Shown: positions 48,007 to 61,191, numbered from the stretch's first letter. The stretch is DNA of 64,000 nucleotides from Rachycentron canadum (GCA_038496675.1 CM076653.1:10069751-10133750), one strand, 5' to 3'. The notes: generated by a model not told the origin, from the letters alone. Translations and numbers: made by a program.

Positions 48007-51000
48007 ACTCACTCTCTCTAACTCTTTCTAACTCTCTCTCGCCCCATTTCTCGTTTTGTCTCTGTTCTGTTGTCTTCACCTCCTCCTCCTCCTCCTCCTC
48101 CTCATATTCTTCCTCCCACATCTCCGGCTCTTGTCCTGAACTTATCGACCCACAGCAGGATGAATACCACATGATGCACCTAGTGTGTGCCTCGCACAGC
48201 CCCCCCGGCTCGCCCATGCCTCGGAGCCGCTCCATGGCCAACTCCAGCTCCTCTGCCTCTGACTCCAGTGTGAGTAGACCAACACAGGGCTCCCATGCTG
48301 CTGTAGCCTGTGTTGTTTGGAGCTGAGGCTCATTACAAACACACAAAGGCTGAAAACAAACTGTTATCCCTCCTCAAACATTTGTCAGACTTGCAGAGTC
48401 ATGACAACTTCCACTTGTTTGTAGCTTTCATACACAGAAGTTCCTGATGCTTTGCACAACCTACAGCAACTCAGCTTCTATTATTATTATTATCATTATC
48501 TATTTTTTTATATTCTTCTGTTATCTTCTATTATCTGCTCACGTCCTCCCTTTGACTTTTCAGGGAATCATTACCTCTAAAATCTTTTTTTGGTTCAGCC
48601 TGAACATGTCTCGCCTTAATAAAAACACTGTTTTCCACGTCTTGGTCATTCAATGATTGATGATGTTTGGTGTTTTCATCTTGTTACCCAGAGTCCAGAT
48701 GGTTCCGGCTCTGCCTCCCCCGCCACCACGCCAAATCAGGACAGTCAACCAGCCTCTTCCTCCTCCTCTTCTGTCCCAGGAAGTTACGATGGGCTGAGGT
48801 ATCGTGGCGGCTTCCCCCAGTACGACCCTCAGAGCCCCGCCGGTGTCCCTCAGTGGTAAGAAAGTCTCTGACACCATGATATGACTAATAGACAAGACAA
48901 ACGTCACACCCCCGGTTTGAACTCAGGACCCTCTCACTACAAGGAGACAGAGCTAACAGCAGCACCACTGTTCCACTGTGCCGCCCTGCAGTGGAACACT
49001 GGTGCAGTAAATCAGACCTTCATAGTTGCTGATTATATTCGGTTTTCTCTAGATGCTGAGACGAGTGCTGTTCAACACTAAGATCGTATGAAAGGCTGCA
49101 GTTTGTGGAAGTGTGCTGCTTGTTTACTGAAAGAACCGATCATCAGAAGATATTTTCCACATGTATGAAAAATGGCCAGGGAAAAGATCTCGTCATCAGT
49201 CTGTTTTATTTATTTCTGACTTTCTTCTACAGGCCAGGTGGAGCCCAGGTCCCTTTACAGGGCGGCCTCCCTCCCAACGTACCCCCCCACCCCATGTACA
49301 TGCCCGTGCAGATGCTGTGGTGGCAGCAGATGTATGCACGTCATTACTACATGCAATAGTAAGTGAAAGAAATGTAACTGAATTGGTTAAAACACTGAAG
49401 TGCAGGATCACGATGAATTAATTCCACTGTGTAATAATCTGCAGCTGCAGACTGTTGTTATATTAATGTAATTCCCAAACTGACATCGTTGGTTGTTTTT
49501 AGTTCCCAATAAGTTTTACAGCTTGTTTTACCAGTTATTTCTGTTACTGGTCAAAAAGAAACTGTTTTGATGATGATGATCTAAAGTTTGAGAAATAAAA
49601 AACAACCTTTTAAAAGTGTCTGTATCCTCTGCTCTGTCTCTTCTTCCTCTCTTTCTTCACTTCCTCTTCTCAGCCAAGCAGCAGTAGCTGCCTCTCAGCC
49701 TCCCAGCACCCCCCCTCCCTCCTCTCCCTCGTCCGCCCCTCATCAGCCCGCCCAGCCCAATGACGCAGGGCCGCCGCCCCCCCTGGGGCCCAACCCAGCG
49801 CCCAACCCTTTACCAGAGAACCAGCCGGCCAACCCCAACATCCAGATGAACGCGCAGGGCGGGGCGGTGTTGAATGACGACGAGCTGAACCGTGATTGGC
49901 TGGACTGGTTGTACACCGTGTCTCGTGCTGGCGTCCTGCTCAGCATCGTCTACTTCTACTCCTCCTTCAGCCGCTTTGTCATGGTGGTTGGCGCCATGCT
50001 CCTCGTCTACCTGTGAGTCAGTGCAGGCAATAACATCAGTACATAGCACTGTTAGTCCAAAGCGCCACAGCCACTTTTGAAATGTGAGATAAAACTTTTA
50101 ACTCAGGTCTAAGAGTGTGTTCATGTTTTTTTTTTTTTTTTTTTTTTTAAGGCACCAGGCCGGTTGGTTTCCCTTCAGGCCGGATCAGCAGAACCTCAGA
50201 GGGGGAGAAAGGGCTGGAGCTCCTCAGGAGGAAGCAGAGAGACATCAGGACATACAGGAAATGGTGAGTTGGAGAATGTTTCCCAAAATCATCTGACACA
50301 CAAGTTAGGTTTTTTAAGTAGGACAGACGTTTTGCTGTAGTGCTACAATTCACAATCTGCCTAAAAGTGGCAGGTACAACCTGACCAAGGCTGTTATTCC
50401 TATCTTGCACAGACTGACACACAATAAACTTAGGTAACTGTATGTTTTGCCTGTGTAGAAAAGAATCAGCTGCCACATGACAAACAGGTTCTTGTTTATT
50501 TTCTGTGGCGTAGGTGTCTGGATAAGCAAAGGGATTCGCTGCAATTTATTTGCATCTCTTCAAAATACACAGATGGCACATGATACCAAAGGAACTGCAG
50601 TTCAATCCTCTGCCCAAACCATTTATGTGCTTGCTCTTTGCCACTATTTTTACCTCCCAATGTCAGAGAGAGTATAAGCACAAGGGCTTAGAAAGACGCT
50701 CAGCTCTGCCTGAAGTGACAACACTGCCAGGAGAGAGGGCACACAGCACTAAAAATAACTAGAAATCAATTTTAATTTGTTTAAAATATGAAACCTTTAA
50801 AGTTTCATATAAAAAAATGATTGGAGCCACATCTGGATGTGGATCTGCATCAAAAATGAATCTTATTTCTTTGGGGCATGACCTAACTCCATAATAACTT
50901 TTATTAAAATCAAACTTTGGAGGTTTACTGCATTACTACATTATGTCCTCTCCCTGTGTCTTTAAACACAACACTCTCTGCCCCTGTGTGTCCCAGGAAC

Positions 51001-51182
51001 GACTGATGGACGAAGGGGTGGAGGATGATGACAGCGGTGAAGAAGGGGGTGGAGGCCCTGAGGAGCAGGACCAGGCCGTCGCTGCTCTCCCTGAGCCAAG
51101 CTTCCTCACCACCGCGTGGTCCTTCATCAGCACCTTCTTCACCTCGCTCATCCCCGAGGGACGGCCCCATCCCGCCAACTAG
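44690..51182 (+). CDS. herpud2: HERPUD family member 2, ER-membrane ubiquitin-like protein
   Basis: Eight coding exons: 44690-44836, 47167-47244, 48156-48269, 48692-48855, 49233-49358, 49674-50012, 50152-50263 and 50997-51182 (stop TAG). All are GT-AG and in phase; the product is 421 residues. The ubiquitin-like domain is at about residues 9-85 (VTLVIKAPNQKYEDQTINCF, then DQRLVYSGRLL..HLQLRDVLR). Low-complexity Ser and Pro/Ala stretches follow, broken by QMLWWQQMYARHYYMQYQAA. NAQGGAVLNDDELNRDWLDW precedes the hydrophobic hairpin at about 296-322, which anchors the protein in the ER membrane, then HQAGWFPFR. The acidic ERLMDEG region and the end SFISTFFTSLIPEG match human HERPUD2. By analogy with HERPUD1 it should act in ER-associated degradation. 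A short uORF (ATG at 44683, stop at 44709) overlaps the start codon. Confidence 0.97.
44837..47166. other. herpud2 intron 1
   Basis: Contains family B repeat copy 2 and otherwise unique AT-rich sequence. Confidence 0.8.
46355..46445. repeat. Dispersed repeat family B, copy 2
   Basis: CACAGCCTGTATTCAGAAAG, TGAGCCTTAAAAGGAGCTGT and ACTTTGTGATGTCA pair with the copy at 28965-29150. Confidence 0.65.
47744..47809. repeat. (GT)n microsatellite in herpud2 intron 2
   Basis: 66 bases of GT with one TC break; a CT run (47963-48000) and a CCT run (about 48080-48103) follow before exon 3. Confidence 0.95.
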
Positions 51183-51470
51183 GTAGACCCACCCCCCCCC
51201 CACCCATCCCCACCCCCCTTACCTTGCAAAACCCCTCTTCCTCCTGCCAGCAGGTGTCGCTCTATGGCATTTCCCACCTTGATATTGATCCAAAATACCC
51301 CCCATTTACACCACAACCATCCACTCAAAACCAGCCCAGACCGCCGGGCACAGTTCTCACCACTCGGCTACAAACCTCTTACATGCTGCCAACAAACAGA
51401 CCGGTATCTAAAACGGACTCCTCTGAAGTCTGAGAGCAGAGGCCGTGAGAGTTCAACTGGGGTTTAGGGG

Positions 51471-51476
51471 AATAAA
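51471..51476 (+). promoter_or_regulatory. AATAAA polyadenylation signal of herpud2
   Basis: AATAAA about 290 bases after the herpud2 stop. A second hexamer at 51914-51919 would give a 3' UTR of about 750 bases. Confidence 0.45.
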
Positions 51477-52599
51477 TGAACATTAAGAAAAAGAAATATA
51501 ACACTGTGTTAATGGAGTAAAAGCTTCAGCAGTGGAAGTTATTTTTTCTTTTCTTTTCTTTTTTTTTTTTAAATTTCATTAATTGTGTATTCATTGATTC
51601 GTGGTGATGGTGAGAGACGCCGGACGGAGCTGTCTTCCATTTTAAGCAGTGATAAGGTCATGCTTTTGAATCGTTTCAAATGAGGCATGAGACCCAGATC
51701 AGAAGAAGAGAAAAAATGATCAGGAATCTCCCTGAAATGACAGGGAGACATGTGTCCTCCATAAACCATGAAAACCACATCCCTTAAAGACATTTTCATG
51801 TATGCACCTAATGTGCATATCGACATTGCAGCTACTGAAGCACATTGTTTTCCCACTTTGTGTATTTACACATGTAAGTATATGCATCTTTAATTCCTGA
51901 ATATGCTTTTTTGAATAAAAACCTTGCTGCAGTTTGACTCTGTCTGCTGTTTTTCCTTCTGTAGTTTCCCTGAAGTCCTGCAGGAGGCGATGTTCACACA
52001 CAGATGTTACAGTGGCTCAGCGTTAGTCCTTTAAGTTTATTAAGTTTGAAGGTCTATCTTTAAAAAAACAAATTATAAAAAAATGACTTCACCATTCAAT
52101 TTTAGTTTAGGTGTAAAAATGAAAATGTAGGTGGTGGCGTTGGTTCACTGATCGTCTGATGTGAAGCTCATTAAAACAGGATCCAGAATCAATTCCAGCA
52201 ATTTGATTTACCACTATTAAAGATGCTTAGGTAACAAAGTAAATAAAGTAAATGTTGGGTCAAACAAACGTCTTCCTTCAGGTCTGGAGAATATGATTTG
52301 TTGGCCAGGGCGTCTCTAACAAAGAAATACAAGACATGTGACACCTTTGAACTTTTATTAAAAGATATTCCACTTGGCCAAACTGCGATTTTGATTATAT
52401 TTCAATTAATTGTCAAGCCCTGAACGTAATACAAAAAAAATTCAAAAGTCAAACCAAATAACTCAATAAAAATAATCTAATTAATGTTTATTATGTTATA
52501 TTAATTAGTAATAATATACGTTTTGAAAGGTCCTTGGGTATTCACAGTTTTCTCAGTGGTTTGGAGAGAAGGAGCTGTGCAGGCCAAAGGGGTGAGGTA

Positions 52600-52665
52600 A
52601 TATAATAATAGCTTTATTTATATAGCTCAGAGTTACAAAGTGCTGTTCATAGAACAAAACAAAGA
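52600..52665 (-). repeat. L2-type retroposon tail, reverse orientation
   Basis: Read on the minus strand it gives AGCACTTTGTAACTCTGAGC then TATATAAATAAAGC, the same tail pattern as at 4785 and 34010. Confidence 0.5.
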
Positions 52666-54124
52666 CATATAGTATCTGTTAGCAAGGTAATTGTAAGAGG
52701 GGAGATTATAAACGTGTGTTAAAACAGTAAAATCAATAAAATTGACAAAAAAACGGGTAGAAACAAAGATAAAAACATTCAAATCAAGAATTAAAACAAA
52801 CAAATGTATGTTTTCTGTAGAGCCTTAAACTGAGGCAGCGACTCAGCACACCTGATATAACCTCCTGGGTTTGGGTAACAGGATGACAGGTGATTTCAGA
52901 CAGGGTATTGAACCACCAACCACTCCACACCAGCTGGGTTTGAACCCAGGACGCCTCCACATTTTCTCATTGCTTATTTTTATCTATAATGACACAACCT
53001 TTCTTATTCAAAAAAGCCCCTTGAATACTTACAACATCAGGTGGCATAAGATTAATATTATTAATGATAATGAAAAAACTATTATTGGAGCATTTTACAA
53101 AAAGCTAATTACAGAATCTTTCTCATAAGGAAGTAAATAAACAGTAACAGGAGCAAATGATAAAACATTGAGACAAAGTGGACCAGGCTCAAATACAGCA
53201 AAAGACGACTCAGGTAAAAGTGAAGCTAGTTTTATGACACACAGTCATAAAACTAATGTGACCTCCATGAAGTCACAACTCCAGTCCCAGTCCAGCTCCA
53301 GTGGAGCACTGAGGAGGCAAAGGTCGACGGGACGGGAGAAGCGCTGAGAACTGCTGAGTGTCTCTCTGTTTGAGCTGCAGTGACTTGCACCAAACCTCAC
53401 ACACTTCAGGAGTGAGACTGCCCTCGAGTTTTGCAGGGAGCTTCATGAAAAGTCTGAATTTTGTCCCCGTTGGACGTTGCAGGTTAGGACGTTGCGGGCA
53501 GGATAACGGCGCTCTGACACTCTCCTCAGATAGAGAGGTGAGTGGGGAAGCAGCTCAGACAGCGATGCACTTCAGAGAGTCCTCCAAAACCCCCTAATCA
53601 AATGACCATGGATTTTTGTGTAGTTGGTCGTAGAAGGCCCAATTAATTATGCATGACAGCGGCTTGACGGCCATTTGATTTCGTTAGGTGCGCCCCCTCT
53701 GAGCCGCCGATCCAATCAGGTTAGGATCCCCCCTCCCCTCGCTCTCTCTGGGCCGAGGGTTAGACTCCCCTTATCGGAGGGAGAGATTTCTCTAAGAGGG
53801 TGTTTGGGGCCTTGTAGGACATTTCATCATCATAATAAGTCCTTGTTATGCAGCCAGCTCTGCCCCGTTTCCCTGCTATCAGGCCTCGTTGTCTTTGGAG
53901 AGGCAGCAGTTGGGCTGGACACCTGCCACGGAGGACGCAGAGGAGATAGACTGAGTTTATTATGAGCAGAGAAAGGATGGAGGGAACAGACAGAGTGTGT
54001 GACACCTGTGAGGACGGGATGTTGATGCACTGTAGCACCTGCTTTCAGTAAAAGGAGCCCGACTGAGCATGTGCAGTGTTTCATGTAGAGCAGAGGTTCC
54101 TGACCATAGGCTGTTCATAAAAGC

Positions 54125-54510
54125 CTGTGACCAATAGGGGGCAACGCCACTGGTTGTAAAAAGAAATCAGATTTTTATTGAAGTCTATGGGAAAATGTCC
54201 CTACTTCTCACTTGATTTATCACCTCAGTAAACGTTTTCCTAATGAGTTTATGGTCTCAGTCTCTAGTTACAAGTGTTCTTCAATACAACATGATGTTCT
54301 TTTATTAAATTATGGTTCCATTGAGAGGAAAATAGACGCACACGACCTGCCTGACAATCAGGATAGAGTAAAGAGCAGGTCATCACTCCTCCTCAGCTCT
54401 GCCTTCCAAACATGGCTTCTAAACAAAACCAAGATGGTGACGTGCACATTACAAACTCAAGGCCTCAAAGTGGCAGCTCACAAACCGATGGGTTGACACT
54501 TGTTCCCTGT
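54125..54510. repeat. Dispersed repeat family A, longest copy
   Basis: Starts with GGGGGCAACGCCACTGGTTG and runs to GGCAGCTCACAAACCGATGG, GGTTGACACTTG. Related copies lie at 21055-21185, 31479-31545 and 56480-56840. The shared order of blocks shows one family, not chance. Confidence 0.75.
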
Positions 54511-54747
54511 GGCCCGGGGTCGACCACAAAGGTCGGCTATAAGTGAGCCGAGAAAACATTTATGATACGGTGCAGTTTTGACTGAAAAAGATGTGATTAT
54601 AAAAAGAAATAAAACATGGTATTTTTAAATGAAATGTACTGAAACCATTGAATTCAGCCAATGATAGGGACTTTTATGTTGTTGCAAGATGGACCACATC
54701 TTATTGCCTGATATCTGGATACATAATTGGTTATTAACATGAGAAAG

Positions 54748-54982
54748 TAGAGCTGCATGATATGCCAAATCATATTACGATTACTTTGGCAGTTCAGTTC
54801 AGTTCAGATCTCAGTTTGAATGATTGTTTTTGCATTTTGTTTTAACTGAAAAAACATTTAAATGAGGATTTTCGTCGGGACATTTCCACCACCACACTTT
54901 GTCAAACCTTTACCTGTGACTTGGATATTGCACTTGGCCATATTGCATTTTCCATTATATTTTGATTAATTGCGCAGCCCTA
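54748..54982. mobile_element. hAT-type miniature inverted-repeat element with 8-bp target duplication
   Basis: The ends are TAGAGCTGC and its near reverse complement GCAGCCCTA. The flanks TGAGAAAG (left) and TGAGACAG (right) agree at 7 of 8 bases, the target-site length of hAT transposons. At 235 bp it has no coding capacity. Confidence 0.7.
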
Positions 54983-56479
54983 TGAGACAGTCAAACAATA
55001 AAAAGAAAACCTGATCTTCCCTTTGCTTTCAGTTCAGTCCTGAATATCCGATCGTTATCTTTGAAATAAAAAAGCTCTTTGAGACGTCAGTGTTTGGCCT
55101 CAATTGTCATGGGGTTGGACCTGGGCCACCAACATTTGAGATTTTCAAGTGCCGTGAGTTGGAAAAGGTTGGGAAGCACTGATGTAAAGACCGTTTGTCC
55201 ACCAAAGAGCAGAGTGTAAATTGGTGTAGAGCTGAAACAGTTGGTCAATTAATCTTAGTTTAGAAAATTAATGTCTAACTATAATGATATTAATGTATCA
55301 TTACATACATTTTTTCGTAAAAAACTCAGTTTTTCTTCATCACATGTGAACGCTGAACATACCTGGGTTTTAAAATTACAGTGGTATATTTCTGGCATTT
55401 TACAAATCAGCAGATAAATCCATAATAAAGATAATCATTAAATGTAATCCTGATTTGATATTCATAATGAAGCCTTGCCAATCTGACAATTATTACATTT
55501 TTGTAGCATATCCAGTTTTTTTTTTTTTTTTAATATTTTACTTTTATTTGTCTTATCTGAACCTTTATAGACAACGATCTTTTAACAAAGGCCTGATTCC
55601 ACATCTCAGGTGGATGTTGTCCCTTGTGTTGGTTGTTTGAGAGTTAAAATGTCCTGCATTAATATTTGTACCAGCATCCAAACCCCAGCACAGATGAAGC
55701 TGTAGCATAGACTCAGACATGTGTCAGAGGTAATATTATATAACACGGTAAGTGGATTTTCGTGGCTGCGTCTGACACTGAAAGGAAACTAATGCTCTAA
55801 CTCACGACTGTCAAAACTAGTGCACATACAAGATATGATTAACGTGATTATCTTGTGATTTAATTGATTCACAAACATAACTGCATCCGCATCAGAGCGA
55901 CATATTGTTTTTGCATAAGCTTTAAGTTCAAATTTGACATTTGTTCAGTGTCCATCCATTAAGGATTGTCCCTTCAGTGTAAAATGTCATTAATTGATAC
56001 ACAATCCAACTTCCAACGACGTTTCCAGTTCTTTTACTGAACTTAAATTACCAATACGACTGTTTAATAAGACTTTACTACAAGTAACAGACCCTAAAGC
56101 TGCTGTAGTCGGTTTTATTTTATATTTACATTTTTTAATTGATGATGTAAAACTTAAAGCTTATAATGACAAACACAGAAACTGATCTCTGTAGTGCTAC
56201 AGAGCATTTTAGCATCTTTCAGCTCATTGTTTCGGTTCCACGTCCTGTCACTTTATTGTTTTCATTCTCATCAACCTAATTTTCAGATGCAGAGGGCAAC
56301 TATTTTCAAATAAATCCACGTACTCCTGCACCTTCTCACTGCCAAACTATAGACGAACACAGTGGAGCATTTAACAGCTAAAGAGCCAGATATTTCCCTC
56401 AGGAGCTGGTGGAGACCAAAATGGAGCAAATATTGGACAAAAACGATATAAACGTGACTTTTAAACCTTCATTCTATCT

Positions 56480-56840
56480 CATGACCATCAGGGGGCGACT
56501 CCACTGGTTGTAAAAATAAATCAGATTGTACTGAAGGATTATATTGGGAAAATGGCCCTGGTTTCAAGTCTTTAATGCAACATGATGTTCATTTTTTAAA
56601 TGATGGTCCATTTTGAGGAAAATAGACCATAAAGCAGGGGATGAATTGGGGGGGGCGTGGCTACTGTGTGATTGACAGACTGTACCACCCAATCAGGATA
56701 GAGTCGATAGCTTCTTCTGGTTTCTTCTGTTTTCAAAAAACCACGACGCGACGTCCAAATCATAAACTGGAGCCTTCAAATTGGTTGTTTACAAACCGAC
56801 GGGTGACGTCACGATGGGCTGGCACTTGGTTTACAGTCTG
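56480..56840. repeat. Dispersed repeat family A, second long copy
   Basis: Shares CCATCAGGGGGCGACTCC, CTGGTTGTAAAAA, AACATGATGTTC and GAGGAAAATAGAC with the copy at 54125, and ends in GGGTGACGTCACGATGGGCT. Confidence 0.75.
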
Positions 56841-57881
56841 TTGGAACAAGTAATACAGGTTTAAGTGTTAAAAGACTAAGCAATTACAGTAAAACAGCAT
56901 CCCATAATGTCCCATTCATATCAGAAGACATCTGGAAGCAGTTTGTGTCAGACTATATTTAGTTCCAGAAACTTTTGGCAAAATCATTTGTACTTGAGCA
57001 GAAATCCAAACGTTTGTGGGCAGGAAGTGAAATTAGTCTGAGCTCTGTCAGGAAGTCCTGTCATCTCTCTTTGTCTTGGGGCAACTTTGCTTTCAAGGTG
57101 TATTTCCTCTAAAACGATTTTCCATTGTTTGCCAACAGGTTTCACATTTCACCACAAACTCCTCTGTGTGTTTGTGTCCTTTGTCCTCCCTTGAAGCACT
57201 TTGTGGCCTGTTTGTTAAAAGCGCTTTATCGCTAAATTTGACTTGGCACGTCTTGTCAGGGGAGATTGCAGCTGATGAGACTCTTGACCTGCAGATAAAA
57301 CATCCATTAAGTGGCTTGTCTGGGGCGATTCTGTGCTCTTACCCTATTAGCATATTCTTGGCCATTTGCAAGATGGTGCATCAATGGATGCGCGCTGCCG
57401 TACTGCAGCCAGTCACCACGCCATAAAGAACCACCTCGCACTCTGCTGCTGTGCTAGATGTCGTCTCCAACATTGTAATGCTCGCTGGCTGTCCTCTGCC
57501 AGACGATTCAAATGACCGCTAAAAGCCCGAGGGAAGGAAAAAAGGGCCAAAATGCAAAATTGATGGAAATGACATTAGATTCAGCTCATGCTCCTCACCG
57601 TGTAAATTATGCCCCAAAATGGACTCTCTGGCCCGACTGTTAGCTCCAATTTGTTGGGCCATACCTCATGGTGGCTTGTCTTGCCCTTCCCCTCTCCCTT
57701 TAATCCAATCAGAGCCACAATGGATGTTATTTATTTGTTTATTTATTTATTTTCGAAGGATGTAACCGATTCTTATCAGGGCAGAAGTGGGGCCTTCTTC
57801 CTGGTGAAACGGTGACTAACGTCCAGCCATCGATCCGTCAGTTCGTCTTGTGGTGGCGGCCGATGGTTCTGGTGATAGACG

Positions 57882-57883
<2 letters not shown>

Positions 57884-57912
<29 letters not shown>
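57884..57912. repeat. (GT)n microsatellite
   Basis: About 29 bases of GT in the region right of herpud2. Confidence 0.93.
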
Positions 57913-57914
<2 letters not shown>

Positions 57915-59724
57915 ATATGTATGAGTGTGTATACTTTATGTAGTGGAGTCAATAATGGGGATGTGGCTCTGTGTTTCAGTCCTTGAACTGTAAGGGTGAG
58001 AACACTCACAGGCTTATGTGAAAATTGGTTTGAGCTGATTCTGACGTCATGGTTGTTGTTTTTTTTTTGTTTTTTTTTTTAAATCATATTGTTCATAAAG
58101 ACTGGATCTTTTTTCTACTGCTCATATTCTGTTATACTCATAAGAGCCTAAATGTAAATGTAAAGCATTATACTGCTCCCATCGGAAGACACTTTCTATG
58201 CACATCAATTACAGGTCTATTCACTTTAGAGAATATTTTGATCAATGACAGATTTTAATGGAGGGAATCATCCTAGAAGGAACTCAGACTTGGCTTTAAT
58301 AATTGAACAACTCTTAAGGTCCTGAGTAGAAGCTAAGTTTTTGGTCCAATATTTCTGGTTCGGTCCATCATTCTTAAACTTAATCTTACTTCTATGCATC
58401 TTCAAACATCTTTAGTTAAAGCATAAGGTTTAGATTTGTCTTATTGTCAACAAATGTGACCAAAACCAACAACAGGAAAACAGCCATTCATGCAATAAAT
58501 TGAATTTTTTGACATCAACAGTTATATATAATAATAAGACAAATGTTAGTAAGTAGTAGATTAGTAAATGGTGCATTTGTTGAGAACCACCTTCAGGGAC
58601 CTAGTCTCAGACTGGGTGACTGGTCAAAACCTGTACTTGTAACTTCAGTGTCACACACTCTGTGGGAACTTTGAGCACTTAGTTTTACCTGCAGTTTTCT
58701 GGTCTCTACCTGTTCTGGTCTTTGTGTTACCTCATTGGTTAAGATTTTAATCGCGTCATCTTTCTGTAACAAACACAAATCTCTTCTACATGCGCTATTT
58801 TTTTTTCATAAGCATTGAATCTCTCTTTCCACTCTCCAGCACCAAACCATAGGTTATGGTACTGGCTTGACCTGGTGCCTGTATTTAAAAAAGAAAAGAC
58901 TTTACAACGGAACATTTTACACAATACGATACTGAGAACCATTTATTTTGACTTAAAATGCGAAAAAGTTTGACCACCAGGTGACATTAAACAGTTTTTA
59001 AATCATCTTCTGCTCACCAAATTACTAAAAATTACTAATTACTAATAATTAAAAATTCACATCTTATTTTCCATTACCCAGTTTTCACACTTAAATTAAG
59101 ACAGATATTGAGCCTAACTGCACTGATCAATACATTTGATGCATAGTAAACAGTAATGACTATAAATCTATACTTACTGTATAAATATAGTCATGTTATG
59201 TTATTTAATTTCTAAGACACAGACTTTTGAATTGGCCTGTTTGACATTCTGAGCCGTAAGCGTTGCCTTGTTTACATGAATCAATAATAAATGATATGAT
59301 ATTTTTTGAAGCACATCGCTGAGAGTCAACTGGAAACCTGCACCGGCGTCAGACTTGCCTCCAGGTTCCTGGTTGTTTTCTTCAAGCTAACAGGATGTAA
59401 CACCTGGGTATATTTACTCACTGCCTGTGGACTGTGCTCAGACCCCAGGGATGGTTTTAAGCCACCATTTTACTTTTTGTCGTCCGTGTTTAAAGCGATA
59501 TAGGCGGGTTTTCTGCCCATTACACAAAGGTGGACAGTGTATAAACCCAGGTAGCTGTTCTCTGCTCCGGCTCTTCAATCCACATCTGTTTCCTTAAGTG
59601 TCACAGGTATGAAAAGTGTCTGCGTTTGTTTGTTTGTTCCCCGTTTTATTATCTTTAACATTCATATTACTTAGGCAGAGACTGTGTTCAGATCTGGGCC
59701 CATTACGCCACCTTCACCTAAACC

Positions 59725-59900
59725 CCTAAGGCTGAGCTCCTAGTCATCTGATCAGTCAAATCAAAGTCACCTCTTCATCTCTAACCCCAACCGAGGTCGC
59801 AAGAAACCTGGGTGCCATGTTGGACAACCAGTTGTCTTTCTCTGAACATGACGCATCTGTGTGATGTCGCTTTGCTTCATGCATCAGGCCTTTGCTGACT
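59725..59900 (+). pseudogene. Degenerate LINE reverse-transcriptase fragment (CR1/L2-like)
   Basis: Short in-frame pieces KAELLVI and EVARNLGAMLDNQLSFSEH match the C-terminal part of non-LTR reverse transcriptases of the CR1/L2/Rex type (usual form RNLGV.LD..LSF..H). A stop and a frame change separate the pieces, so the copy is dead. Confidence 0.65.
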
Positions 59901-61141
59901 CAGTCCTCCACCCAGCTCCTAAAAACCCCAACATGACTAACTGGCACGTTTGTTGCACTTTATTTTTTGATCTCTTGAGGAGGTTCAAGTCAAAGATGAA
60001 CCGTCATGAGCATCGGGTCAGGATGCACGGAAAGAAAAAGAAAGGTGAGACAAAAGTTTATTCAAAATGAACCGTATTAAAACATGGAGGGGTTGAAAAC
60101 ACACATTGGCTGTAAGTAAAGATTGAACTAAGGCAAAGTAATCCAGTGTCCTATAAAACAGAGAAATAAAGATCAATCAATCACATTCTCAGACTAACAT
60201 GGACATAATATAAAACTACATAGGACATCAACTTGTTACCAGAACAGCCTCCTCATGCAGTGAAAGAGAGAGAGACGCTTTAAATAACCTTGCAGTGATC
60301 AGGTGGATTCAATCAGGCAAATGAGGGTGAAAACAAGAGCCGATCAGGGACGAAGGGGAAGGAAGTGAAGAAATGAAGAGGAAAAAGGGAGGAAAATAGG
60401 AAACTTCACTGCACCCTGCGCCTGTTTAATAGATTAATACTTCTCCTGCGCTGAAGCTTTGCCGATGTCTCTCTGTAAGTCGCTTTGGGTAAAATGTCAC
60501 GTAAAGTAACCGAGGCCTGTTGAAAAGGTTGATTTAATACATGTATCATTCACGTACGTGTAAAGTACAACGCGATGCCGTTGGGGTCGACTCTTCCTCG
60601 TCTCTGTGAGTCTTCACGCAGACGGATGTGTGACGTTTCATTTCAGTGTTTGTGTCCACGTCCGTTGTTTGTGTGGTTGTGTGTAATTGTGTGTCTCCTC
60701 TGGTGACACCTCTAAAGTCTCTCTCTCTGTTTCCGTTTGGTTATTCTCTTTATTTTCTTCAACACTCACACATCATGGTCTTTGTCATTCAGATGAAATA
60801 TCTTCATTCATTTCTGTTAAATTGATCATTAAAGAGACACTTTCCTGTCTCTCTCTCTCTCTCTCTACACTGTCCTGTTGTATTTTAATGATAATCTGGA
60901 ATATAAGAATAAATAAAAATATAGAAATAATAAATAGAGTGAGAGGTTGGGATTTTACAGAAATCTGAAGTGTAAAATTGCACTAAAAGGTCCGGCTGAG
61001 TGTTGTACTGTTTTCCTGGCTCTCTGCCGTATGCTCTGCTTTGTTTTGCCTGGCTTCCTGGTTCCTGGACTGACTCCGCCTGTGCTAAATGCACCTGTGA
61101 GGAAGAGGATGGAAGCTGTTCTTCCTCAGCCTTGGGTCTCC

Positions 61142-61142
<1 letters not shown>

Positions 61143-61188
<46 letters not shown>
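61143..61188. repeat. (CT)n microsatellite
   Basis: 46 bases of alternating TC in the region right of herpud2. Confidence 0.95.

Positions 61189-61191
<3 letters not shown>

Noticed and set aside
57076..57426. 116-codon plus-strand ORF
   Set aside because: No family similarity, no promoter or splice context; treated as a possible conserved non-coding block.
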